Positions 36,872 to 44,691 of a stretch of 64,000 bases of DNA are shown in pieces. How positions within the stretch are numbered: position 1 is the stretch's first letter; every line of letters begins with the position of its first letter. Origin of the DNA: Acinetobacter ihumii. Its GTDB lineage: Bacteria > Pseudomonadota > Gammaproteobacteria > Pseudomonadales > Moraxellaceae. The stretch is from the NCBI RefSeq assembly GCF_900625095.1, contig NZ_LR130760.1:2371106-2435105 (forward strand). Reading direction: 5' to 3'. The translations under genes were made by a program, and so were the position numbers. The notes beneath the pieces were generated by a model. It was not told where the DNA came from. It saw only the letters and a program-made list of their open reading frames with translations, and searched no databases.

Positions 36872-38281
36872 TTAACTTTCAGTTGCACAATTGCGAGGGG
36901 TAATGCCTTGTTCTTTGGCATATTGTTGCGAAGATTTTTCAATAATAGGGCGTAGTAATGCACGATCTGCCTGTACCCAATCACTAATGACTTTCCATTC
37001 TTTTCCATCCCATTGCTGGAAGCGGACTGCACCACCACCTTCGTGATCGGCACACGACAGTTTCAACGGTTGTACCAGCCCCACTGCACCGAGGGCTTTC
37101 AGACGGGCTTCATCCAGATTGAGATGTTCAAAGCCCCAACGCACTTCTTCCCCTGTTAATGGACGTTGACCAAATTTTTGTTGCGCCACACGAAGCGCTT
37201 CTACATTCAAAATGCCATTCACAATGCCTAGATTGTAATAAACGGTACCGAAGCGTTTTGGGTCGGCCAGATCAGATTGTCCTTTGTCCACCACGTATTT
37301 TTTGATGTCCTGCAACACCGAGAAATGGGTTCCTGATGGATGAGTGGTAATCGAAATAAAGCCTTTGGCTGCATCACCTGCTGGCGCAGCATCTTCTTCT
37401 GAATTTGACCAGATATTGCCAATAATTTTATCCGCTGGATAACCCACTTTCTGCGCGGTCTTTAATGCCACAGGGTTCATGACGCCCCAGCCCCGCAGAA
37501 TGACCCAGTCTGGCTGAATTTGTTTGATCTTTAACCATTGGGATTGTTGTTCGTTGCCGGGATGTGGAACTTCGATATTGGTCACCTCAAAACCATATTT
37601 CTTCGACAAAATATCAATCACAGGAATGGTTTCTTTGCCATAAGGTGAACCGTGATAAAGCACCACAATTTTTTTGCCTTTTAAATGATCCAGACCGCCA
37701 CTTTGCTGTCCCAGATAGTTAACTATCGCAGAGACTTCACTATAGGGATTAAGCTGTAAGGGGAACACATACGGGAAGACACTGCCATCGGTAGAGTCGG
37801 TGCGTCCGTGGTTAATGGTAATTAATGGCAATTTGTCTTTGGCAGAGCGTTCCAGTGTGGCATAGGCAATACCCACAGATAAGGGATTGGTCGCTGCCGC
37901 GGGTGCGCCATTTAAGCCTTTTTTCAGGCGTTCGTAACATTCCACACCTTTTTCGACCACATATTCGGTTTCACACTCCGACCAGACCAGTTTGACCCCA
38001 TTCACCCCGCCAGTGGCATTGATATATTTCAAATAATCAATAAAGCCGCCGAAAAAGCCTGTGCCCCCAGCCGCATACGGTCCAACCCGATAGCTTTGCA
38101 ATGGGAAATACTGAGCATTGCTATCCGACAGTTGAGTCGACGCAGCTTGGCTGTCTGTCGAGGTATTTTGTGCGATAGTTTCCGTTTCTGTCTTTTGCTT
38201 TTTGGTGGTGGCAAATACAATGGCTGCCAGTACAACTGCAATCAGCACCAGCCAGAACCAGAGAGATTTAAATAATTTCAT
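36872..38281 (-). CDS. Periplasmic-binding protein of the Liv-type ABC transporter
   Basis: The 469-residue protein is a type I periplasmic-binding fold of the LivK superfamily (YRVGPYAAGGTGFFGGFIDYLKYINATGGVNGV, then KIVVLYHGSPYGKETIP and ILRGWGVMNPVALKTAQKVG). It is longer than the usual 370-400 residues. Its N-terminus has a hydrophobic helix (WFWLVLIAVVLAAIVFA) without an evident signal-peptidase site, followed by a polar linker of some 35 residues rich in Thr, Ser and Gln. It may therefore be tethered to the inner membrane. The ligand cannot be inferred; the operon context points away from simple amino acids. Confidence 0.88.
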   Translation of the reverse strand: MKLFKSLWFWLVLIAVVLAAIVFATTKKQKTETETIAQNTSTDSQAASTQLSDSNAQYFPLQSYRVGPYAAGGTGFFGGFIDYLKYINATGGVNGVKLVWSECETEYVVEKGVECYERLKKGLNGAPAAATNPLSVGIAYATLERSAKDKLPLITINHGRTDSTDGSVFPYVFPLQLNPYSEVSAIVNYLGQQSGGLDHLKGKKIVVLYHGSPYGKETIPVIDILSKKYGFEVTNIEVPHPGNEQQSQWLKIKQIQPDWVILRGWGVMNPVALKTAQKVGYPADKIIGNIWSNSEEDAAPAGDAAKGFISITTHPSGTHFSVLQDIKKYVVDKGQSDLADPKRFGTVYYNLGIVNGILNVEALRVAQQKFGQRPLTGEEVRWGFEHLNLDEARLKALGAVGLVQPLKLSCADHEGGGAVRFQQWDGKEWKVISDWVQADRALLRPIIEKSSQQYAKEQGITPRNCATES

Positions 38282-38317
38282 GGTTTCCTCTAAATATAAT
38301 ATAAAAGATGAATCAAC

Positions 38318-39388
38318 TTAGTAACGTAATGGCCATTTTCTAAATCGCTGATAGGCATTGCCGAGCAGACGAATCAAGCCTTCTGGCTCTTTAATCAGAA
38401 AATAAATAATTAAGCCCCCAAAAATAATTTTTTGCAGATTTTGCAGCAGAGCCTGATCCACCGCTTGACCCAACACGCTGCTGCCTAAAATACTGAGCAG
38501 AATTGGGAGTAGAACAATAAATGCAGCACCTAAAAAGCTGCCTGCCAGACTGCCCAAACCACCGATAATGATGATGAATAAAATTTGAAAAGAGCGATTG
38601 AGGTCCAGTCCATCGGCTTCGATGGTTCCCAAATAGGCAAATGCCCACAATGCACCTGCAATTCCCAGATAAAAAGAACTCACCGCAAAAGCCAATAGTT
38701 TGGTTTTTCCAACCGAGATGCCAATACTGAGCGCAGCTGTTTCCATATCGCGTACCGCACGAAAAGCGCGACCATATGGGCTATTGAGCAAATTTCTGGC
38801 AAAAATAGTCAGAACCACCACCACTGACAGTGTGAACAGATAATGTCCGACGGGACTATTCAGAGAAAAGCCTGCGATCGACAAGGGCGGAGCGGTGATG
38901 ACTCCCGAGGCATTATGATTGGTAAACCAGCCATATTGGGTAAATAGCCACGGCACAAAAAACTGTGCTGCCAGCGTAGAAACGATCAGATAAAACCCTT
39001 TAATACGTAGGCTAGGCAAGCCCACGATCACGCCAAAAAATGCCGCAATCAATCCAGCCAAGAGCATACTGACCAATAACGGTAATTGTGGTACTCGCAA
39101 TTCAAGGTTATAGGTGGCAAATGCGCCTACCGCCATAAACGCTGCCGAGCCAAGAGATAATTGTCCCGTATAGCCTGTCAGAATATTTAAACCCAACCCT
39201 GCCAATGCTAAGACCAGAAAGGGCACCAGAATCGCATTAAATAAATATTCTGAACCTACAAAGGGCACAAAAATAAACGCTACTGCCAACAAGAACCAGA
39301 ATAAAATGCGATGCTCTTTGATGGTAAAAATGCGCTGTTCATCCTGATAACGCTGGGGAAATTGTCCTGCCTGAGAGAATAAAAACAT
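38318..39388 (-). CDS. Liv-type ABC transporter permease (LivM-like)
   Basis: The 356-residue membrane protein has about ten hydrophobic segments and the LivM signature text LNILTGYTGQLSLGSAAFMAVGAF, GLPSLRIKGFYLIVSTLA and FAVSSFYLGIAGAL, plus the coupling region RAVRDMETAALSIGI. It forms the inner-membrane channel with the LivH-like protein, whose stop codon lies 3 bp before its ATG. Confidence 0.94.
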   Translation of the reverse strand: MFLFSQAGQFPQRYQDEQRIFTIKEHRILFWFLLAVAFIFVPFVGSEYLFNAILVPFLVLALAGLGLNILTGYTGQLSLGSAAFMAVGAFATYNLELRVPQLPLLVSMLLAGLIAAFFGVIVGLPSLRIKGFYLIVSTLAAQFFVPWLFTQYGWFTNHNASGVITAPPLSIAGFSLNSPVGHYLFTLSVVVVLTIFARNLLNSPYGRAFRAVRDMETAALSIGISVGKTKLLAFAVSSFYLGIAGALWAFAYLGTIEADGLDLNRSFQILFIIIIGGLGSLAGSFLGAAFIVLLPILLSILGSSVLGQAVDQALLQNLQKIIFGGLIIYFLIKEPEGLIRLLGNAYQRFRKWPLRY

Positions 39389-39391
39389 AAT

Positions 39392-40273
39392 TTAGACCCT
39401 CGCCACATTCTGTTGACCAAACAAACCTGTTGGTCGAACCAGTAAAAATAAAATGGCCAGAACATAGGGAAACCAGTTTTCAATCCCTGAACCAATGATT
39501 CCACCGAGATAAATTTCTGCCAGTTTTTCCGATGCGCCGATAATTAACCCACCGATAATCGCCCCAGAAATTGAGGTGAATCCCCCAATAATCAACACAG
39601 GTAAGGCTTTTAACACCACCAGTGATAAAGAAAATTGCACGCCTAAACGTGCGCCCCAGAGTAATCCTGCAACCAGTGCAACAAAACCTGCCACCGACCA
39701 GACCAAAATCCAGATATGATTCAGTTTGATGCCAACAGATTGTGCCGCGAGAGGATCATCGGCAACCGCACGTAATGAAATGCCGAAACGGGTTTTACTA
39801 AATAAAAGTGACAGAATCACCACCAGACTGCCTGCAATGGCTGTCGCGAATAAATCAAATTTGCTTACCGATACCCCATAAAACTGAATCGGGGTATCAG
39901 CGATGCCCAGATCAAGCCCATGAACCTGTGTGCCCCAAAGGGTTTGCGCTAATCCTTCAATGATATAGCTCAAGCCCAGTGTCGCCATAAATAGGGTGAT
40001 CACTGAACGATTGACCAGATGTTTTAAAATGAAGGCATCAATCAACAGCACCAATAGAAAAATTACAAACAGTGTCACAGCAAAGGCGACGGCAAATGGC
40101 ACACCGCGTTCGGTTAAATTGACAAAGGTCAATGCCGAAAATAAAACCATCGAACCCTGCGCAAAATTAAATACCCCCGATGCCCGATAGATCAGCACAA
40201 AGCCGATGGCAACCAGTGAATACATCACCCCTGCCAATGTTCCACCGAGTAGAACTTCCAGAAAAAACGACAT
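39392..40273 (-). CDS. Liv-type ABC transporter permease (LivH-like)
   Basis: The 293-residue protein has about eight membrane segments. It begins LLGGTLAGVMYSLVAIGFVLIYRASGVFNFAQG, the typical LivH start, and holds the coupling loop RFGISLRAVADDPLAAQSVGI and GGFTSISGAIIGGLIIG. It lies between the LivG-like and LivM-like genes with gaps of 9 and 3 bp. Confidence 0.95.
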   Translation of the reverse strand: MSFFLEVLLGGTLAGVMYSLVAIGFVLIYRASGVFNFAQGSMVLFSALTFVNLTERGVPFAVAFAVTLFVIFLLVLLIDAFILKHLVNRSVITLFMATLGLSYIIEGLAQTLWGTQVHGLDLGIADTPIQFYGVSVSKFDLFATAIAGSLVVILSLLFSKTRFGISLRAVADDPLAAQSVGIKLNHIWILVWSVAGFVALVAGLLWGARLGVQFSLSLVVLKALPVLIIGGFTSISGAIIGGLIIGASEKLAEIYLGGIIGSGIENWFPYVLAILFLLVRPTGLFGQQNVARV

Positions 40274-40282
40274 GATTCACCT

Positions 40283-41119
40283 CTAAATATGGACTTCTTT
40301 TTCGCTTAATTGTTGCGGAGTAACAGGTTCCGAACCGAGCTCTTCTCCTAAATACGCCCCCAGTACCTCGGGATGCGCCTGTATGTCCTGCGCCGTACCA
40401 TCGGCAATTTTTTTACCGTAATCCAGCACCACTACATGATCTGAAATTTGCAAAACCACACCAATATCGTGCTCAATCATCAAAATGCTGATGCCGAGTC
40501 GTTGATTCACTTTCTGAATGAATCTGGCAATACTTTGTTTTTCTTGTTGATTCATGCCTGCCATAGGTTCATCTAGCAGTAACAAGCGTGGCTCTGCTGC
40601 CAAAGCCCGAGCCAGTTCTACCCGTTTCTGCAAGCCATAGGACAAACTGCTGACCACACTGTGGCGATATTGCTCAAGGTGTAACAGTTTTAAAATTTCT
40701 TCGACTTTACGACGTTGACGATCTGCATCTTTTTGTTGAATGGGGAGTTGCAATAGCACCCCCAGTAAGGAATGCCGACTTTTTAAAATTCGACCTGTGA
40801 GCACATTGTCCAGCACGGTCATGTGCTTAAATAACGCGAGATTTTGAAACGTTCGCGCAATTCCCAGATGAGCGGATTGGGCGGCCACATCGTTTTTTAA
40901 GTTTTTTCCTGCAAAAACAATTTGCCCTTGCTGTGGCTGATAAATACCATTCACGATATTGATCACGGAACTTTTACCTGCGCCGTTTGGACCAATCAGG
41001 GCACAAATTTCACCTTCTTTGACCTGAAAACTGAGTTTTTTTAACACCTGCGATTTGCCAAAAGATAAATCGATGTCTTTTAATTCCAATAAATACTGGG
41101 CTGAAATTGTGGATGACAT
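40283..41119 (-). CDS. Liv-type ABC transporter ATPase (LivG-like)
   Basis: The 278-residue ATPase has Walker A GPNGAGKS, ARTFQNLALFKHMTVLDNV (typical LivG text), signature SSLSYGLQKRVELARAL, Walker B LLLLDEPMAGM and the LivG C-terminal region IADGTAQDIQAHPEVLGAYLG. It starts 9 bp after the end of the acyl-CoA-synthetase-like gene, the first gene of the operon. Confidence 0.94.
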   Translation of the reverse strand: MSSTISAQYLLELKDIDLSFGKSQVLKKLSFQVKEGEICALIGPNGAGKSSVINIVNGIYQPQQGQIVFAGKNLKNDVAAQSAHLGIARTFQNLALFKHMTVLDNVLTGRILKSRHSLLGVLLQLPIQQKDADRQRRKVEEILKLLHLEQYRHSVVSSLSYGLQKRVELARALAAEPRLLLLDEPMAGMNQQEKQSIARFIQKVNQRLGISILMIEHDIGVVLQISDHVVVLDYGKKIADGTAQDIQAHPEVLGAYLGEELGSEPVTPQQLSEKEVHI

Positions 41120-41128
41120 GGTTATTCC

Positions 41129-42307
41129 CTACGGTGCAGACGATATGGATGACACAGATAAATCTGATGAATTGAACCGTGAAATAGACAGGGGAGAACG
41201 TTGCCAATTGGCTCGATTGTCCCAATGTTGCAGTCGAATATGCAGTGCCTGATAAAATGCCAGACTCGAATCTGAGGGCGGTTCACCGACAATGAGTGCT
41301 GTTTTCAGCCGAGAAAAACCCAATTCTTCCAATATGACTTGCTTAAACAGAGCGAGCAGCCATTTTTGCGGGAGAGATAATTTTTGCTGCTGCAAAAGCC
41401 GGTTGAGAGCGTTTTGATAAAGCTTAAATAACCACGTATTTGCCAAAGGCAAGCGTTGCTGAATGCGCTGCTGTACCCGTTGATAGGTAAATTTCGTGCC
41501 CAACACCAAGGTCGGAGCAATGATTTGTCGATCCTGATCTCGGGTGTCCAGACTTTCAGGAATATTCAGCGTAAACCCTGCATATAACCATGCCGACCAC
41601 AAATAACGAATATGTCCAACACTGGAAAACGCTCTTGCTACAAACGCCTCTTCAGTTGCATTTAACTGATGCGTCTGTACCAGTTGTTGCGCTTCCTGAA
41701 TCAGCTCCTGATGACTGTAATAGACGCGTAAGCGTTCTGATTGTTCTACTCGTTCAAAACTAAACGCCGTCTGCTGTGGCTCAAATTGAAGACATTCAAA
41801 TTGAACATGCTGACTCTCTCTGGCGTCTGCCAGCAAATGCTCCACCGCCACAATATTTTCATGCTCAACATGTTGTAAATCGTTTTGTTCAATATAAAAA
41901 ATATAGATCGGCAAATGACGAAACTGGTCCAGCGGTGCAAGTTGCTGAAGCTGTTCCACCAACACATAATCAGGCTCAATGACCCTAAAATAGGTATGGA
42001 TTTGCGCTGCACTTAACTGTTCGGCATGATCATCAATCAGTTGAACCTTTCCACCCAAAGCTTGCACAGCCAGACTGATGGCAATCACATCAGCATTCGG
42101 TGAGCTGATGATCAATACACTTTGATCTTTTTGAAAACCATAACCTTGCAACGCTGCGGCAAAACGCTCACTTAAATCCAGTAAAGACTGCCATGACCAT
42201 GCTTGCCATAAACCCAACTGTTTATGACGCAAGGCGATATCCTGCGGACGTTGCTTGGCATGATGCGCAAGTAAACTGCCAAGATGCTGAAAATGTTGTT
42301 CTGACAT
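41129..42307 (-). CDS. Truncated acyl-CoA-synthetase-like protein lacking the AMP-binding signature
   Basis: This 392-residue protein resembles the N-terminal part of long-chain acyl-CoA synthetases: LLAHHAKQRPQDIALRHKQLGLWQAWSWQSLLD, GFQKDQSVLIISSPNADVI, FTLNIPESLDTRDQD and PTLVLGTKFTYQRVQQRI. Where family members have the ATP-binding T-S-G-T-T-G-x-P-K-G loop, this one reads FSFERVEQSERLRVYYSHQE. It ends before the YGxTE motif, so the adenylate-binding core and C-terminal domain are missing (full members have about 600-650 residues). The next gene starts 9 bp later, leaving no remnant. Catalysis is very unlikely. It may be a pseudoenzyme or a decaying gene kept in frame. Confidence 0.8.
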   Translation of the reverse strand: MSEQHFQHLGSLLAHHAKQRPQDIALRHKQLGLWQAWSWQSLLDLSERFAAALQGYGFQKDQSVLIISSPNADVIAISLAVQALGGKVQLIDDHAEQLSAAQIHTYFRVIEPDYVLVEQLQQLAPLDQFRHLPIYIFYIEQNDLQHVEHENIVAVEHLLADARESQHVQFECLQFEPQQTAFSFERVEQSERLRVYYSHQELIQEAQQLVQTHQLNATEEAFVARAFSSVGHIRYLWSAWLYAGFTLNIPESLDTRDQDRQIIAPTLVLGTKFTYQRVQQRIQQRLPLANTWLFKLYQNALNRLLQQQKLSLPQKWLLALFKQVILEELGFSRLKTALIVGEPPSDSSLAFYQALHIRLQHWDNRANWQRSPLSISRFNSSDLSVSSISSAP

Positions 42308-42383
42308 ATCACTTTATTCCTTTGATTCCAGTCAGAATATCGGCGCAATATTCTGGCTAAATCACAAATCTGGCTGGAATAAA

Positions 42384-42398
42384 TCAATTAATATGCCA
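42384..42398 (-). promoter_or_regulatory. Candidate sigma-54 promoter of the ABC transporter operon
   Basis: The minus strand reads TGGCATATTAATTGA. The -24 box is good, while the -12 box has TTGA instead of TTGC. It lies 77 bp before the first start codon and about 50 bp from the palindromes, the same geometry as at the channel gene. An alternative (TAGCCAG/TTGC, near 42345-42360) has a better -12 but a poor -24 box. Confidence 0.5.
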
Positions 42399-42448
42399 AT
42401 TATAAATATCAATATAATTCAGCTATTTAAAATAAAAATTTTCCATGT

Positions 42449-42479
42449 TGTTGAATTTTGAACTGTTGAAATTTCAACA
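42449..42479. promoter_or_regulatory. Perfect 16-bp palindrome plus degenerate copy upstream of the ABC operon
   Basis: TGTTGAAATTTCAACA (42464-42479) is a perfect palindrome. A second copy, TGTTGAATTTTGAACT (42449-42464), matches it at 13 of 16 positions. Both resemble the pair upstream of the channel-like gene 6.5 kb away and are likely enhancer sites for the neighbouring sigma-54 activator. The rest of the 313-bp spacer to the next gene shows nothing else. Confidence 0.7.
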
Positions 42480-42620
42480 CAGTGTTTTATATTCACCTGA
42501 ATGTAATTGGATTTAAATTTTACTTTTACAATAAAGACCAACGTGCAGAATCGCCTTGAAAAGCGTGTGCTGTAGAATCAGATCACAGTGGTGAGATTAA
42601 TATAAGACAGGATTTTTTGA

Positions 42621-43127
42621 ATGCATATTGAAATTCGAAACGAACAGCAACAAGACCTTCAGTCTATTGAAGCTTTAACGCAAGCGGCGTTTTTAAATGC
42701 GGAACATTCGAGCCACACTGAACAATTTATTGTGAATCAATTGCGTAAAGATGGGCAACTCACCGTTTCTTTGGTTGCGCTGGAGCAGGATGCGATTGTG
42801 GGTCATGTTGCTGTTTCACCTGTGCGTATTTCTTCAGGGGAAACCGGTTGGTATGGTTTAGGACCTATTTCAGTTTGGCCTGAAAAGCAGGGACAGGGCA
42901 TTGGCTCACAACTGATGCATGCTGCACTGGAACAGCTCAAACAATTGGGTGCCAAAGGTTGTGTACTATTGGGCGACCCAGCGTATTATCAGCGTTTTGG
43001 GTTTCAATCTTATTCAGATTTGATTTTACCTGATGTTCCTCAGCTATATTTTCAAGCGATCAGTTTTGTAAATGACATTCCGAAAGGAACCGTGAGTTAT
43101 CACGCGGCATTTAACGCAACAGCATAA
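42621..43127 (+). CDS. GNAT-family N-acetyltransferase (YhbS-like)
   Basis: The 168-residue acetyltransferase shows LGPISVWPEKQGQGIGSQLMHAALEQLK, the acetyl-CoA loop, followed by GCVLLGDPAYYQRFGFQ, the text typical of the YhbS group. It is complete. Acceptor unknown. It is divergent from the ABC transporter operon and ends at a strong bidirectional terminator. Confidence 0.9.
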   Translation: MHIEIRNEQQQDLQSIEALTQAAFLNAEHSSHTEQFIVNQLRKDGQLTVSLVALEQDAIVGHVAVSPVRISSGETGWYGLGPISVWPEKQGQGIGSQLMHAALEQLKQLGAKGCVLLGDPAYYQRFGFQSYSDLILPDVPQLYFQAISFVNDIPKGTVSYHAAFNATA

Positions 43128-43159
43128 TTAAACCTCATGCTCACGTTGTGATGTTGACT

Positions 43160-43189
43160 AAGCAGCCGATGAAAGGTCATCGGCTGCTT
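43160..43189. terminator. Terminator between acetyltransferase and SDR genes
   Basis: AAGCAGCCGATG and CATCGGCTGCTT form a perfect 12-bp stem with an AAAGGT loop between convergent genes. Confidence 0.85.
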
Positions 43190-43207
43190 CATTTGTCTTA
43201 AATAAAT

Positions 43208-44062
43208 CTATTTTCCATTGGGAGTTTCAGGCTCTAGCTCATACGCATCTTCTACTAAAGGATCGCGTTGTGCATCTGAATGAATGAGTCTGTCCCACTT
43301 TTCATGCATTTGTTTCTTGGTATCTGCTTCAATTTCTTTGGGAGCCAGATTACGGTAAGTTTTTTGCTGCTCTGTCACCACATCGACAATAATGTCTGAG
43401 ACTTGATCGGGTTCGTATTGTTGATGTGGAAAAGACAACTGGCTGTAGTCAAACAACGCATCTGCTTGGTCTTCAGGATACCAGTGTTTCCATGTTTCAA
43501 ACATGCGATCATTAAAGCCTGTTAAAATTGGACCAGGATTAACAGTGGCAATTTTGACATTATATTCATGTAATTCTTTATTCAAGGCTTCAGCAAAGGC
43601 TTCGATGGCATGTTTTGACGCAGAATAAGCGCCAGTAAATGGGTCAGTGGTTAAACCTGCGACAGAAGAGATAAAAATAATTTTACCTGATTGACGTTTT
43701 GCAAATTTTTTCGCAAATTTTTGCGTCAGTAAAATAGTACCAAATACATTGACTTCAAACTGTTCACGTAAACGATATTCAGGAATATCTACCACTGCAC
43801 CCCCTTCTGAGATGCCTGCATTGTTGAGCAAAATATCAATATCGAAGTTTGCAATGAATTCACGATCAAGATCATCGGTAATATCCAGTTTTTCTACCTG
43901 AATACTAAGACCTTGCTGTTGGGCTTCTTGTTCTAATGCATAAATTTGTGCAACAGCCTCAACTGTTGCAATCACCTGATAACCCAGTTTTGCCAGCTTA
44001 AACGCAGTTGCTTTACCAAAACCTGTACCGGCGCCTGTAATTAAAATTTTTTTACTCATCAT
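43208..44062 (-). CDS. Short-chain dehydrogenase/reductase
   Basis: The 284-residue oxidoreductase has the NAD(P)-binding TGAGTGFGKATA, LLNNAGISEGG, the catalytic Ser in FISSVAGL and YSASK with the catalytic Tyr and Lys, followed by VNPGPILTGF. This is the classical SDR set. The acidic C-terminal tail is somewhat extended. It starts 9 bp after the GlcG-like gene and is probably co-transcribed with it. Substrate unknown. A second Met one codon in is an equally good start. Confidence 0.92.
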   Translation of the reverse strand: MMSKKILITGAGTGFGKATAFKLAKLGYQVIATVEAVAQIYALEQEAQQQGLSIQVEKLDITDDLDREFIANFDIDILLNNAGISEGGAVVDIPEYRLREQFEVNVFGTILLTQKFAKKFAKRQSGKIIFISSVAGLTTDPFTGAYSASKHAIEAFAEALNKELHEYNVKIATVNPGPILTGFNDRMFETWKHWYPEDQADALFDYSQLSFPHQQYEPDQVSDIIVDVVTEQQKTYRNLAPKEIEADTKKQMHEKWDRLIHSDAQRDPLVEDAYELEPETPNGK

Positions 44063-44071
44063 ATTAAACCT

Positions 44072-44518
44072 TTATTGATTTGATTCATTGTGCTGCTGTT
44101 GGAGGTGATTAAAATAATCTTGCATGCTCTGAGCAATACATTGATCTTGCTCGGCTGTACCGCCACTGACACCGACTGCACCCACTACATCATCATTCAG
44201 CAGCAGCGGAAGTCCACCTGCAAAAACAATGACTCTTTGATTTAGGGTCAGATTTAAACCGTATAATTCACCATCCGGTTCACTGAGCTGTTTTAATGCC
44301 TCAGTTGATTTTTTAAATAGCGCACTGGTATAGGCCTTATTGATACTGTGTTCAATACTTGGTAATTGTGCGCCATCCATTCGAATATGAGTCAGCAGAA
44401 ACCCGTAGGCATCCACGACGGCAAGATTGGAAGGTGAGTCAATCGCCAACGCCTTTTCGCGACCGACATGAATTAATTGCTGTGCAAGCTCGAGCTGAAT
44501 CATGGAAATAGAATGCAT
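44072..44518 (-). CDS. GlcG/HbpS-like protein (DUF336 family)
   Basis: The 148-residue protein matches the GlcG/HbpS fold: NLAVVDAYGFLLTHIRMDGA, INKAYTSALFKKSTEAL, GGLPLLLNDDVVGAVGVSGGTAEQDQCIAQ. Family members include haem-binding HbpS and GlcG of the glycolate locus; many have no known role. ATG at 44503 is an alternative start. It precedes the SDR gene by 9 bp, suggesting a shared function. Confidence 0.88.
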   Translation of the reverse strand: MHSISMIQLELAQQLIHVGREKALAIDSPSNLAVVDAYGFLLTHIRMDGAQLPSIEHSINKAYTSALFKKSTEALKQLSEPDGELYGLNLTLNQRVIVFAGGLPLLLNDDVVGAVGVSGGTAEQDQCIAQSMQDYFNHLQQQHNESNQ

Positions 44519-44691
44519 AGATCAAACTGCTTTTTAGTTTTAGATTATGTTTTTTAATATAGAACAGGAGATTTAAATGTTATGTAGGCAGTTGCCAGTA
44601 TATTCTTATTGATTTGAGTGCTTTTGTTATATTCACGTGAAGATGATCATTAATCTATGAATGCGTATTACATGGCAGATACAAGGCAAGC

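Noticed and set aside
42341-42360. Alternative sigma-54 promoter TAGCCAG-AATA-TTGC for the ABC operon
   Set aside because: The -24 box lacks the GG pair, and it is about 90 bp from the palindromes, unlike the 50 bp seen at the channel gene. The site at 42384 is preferred.
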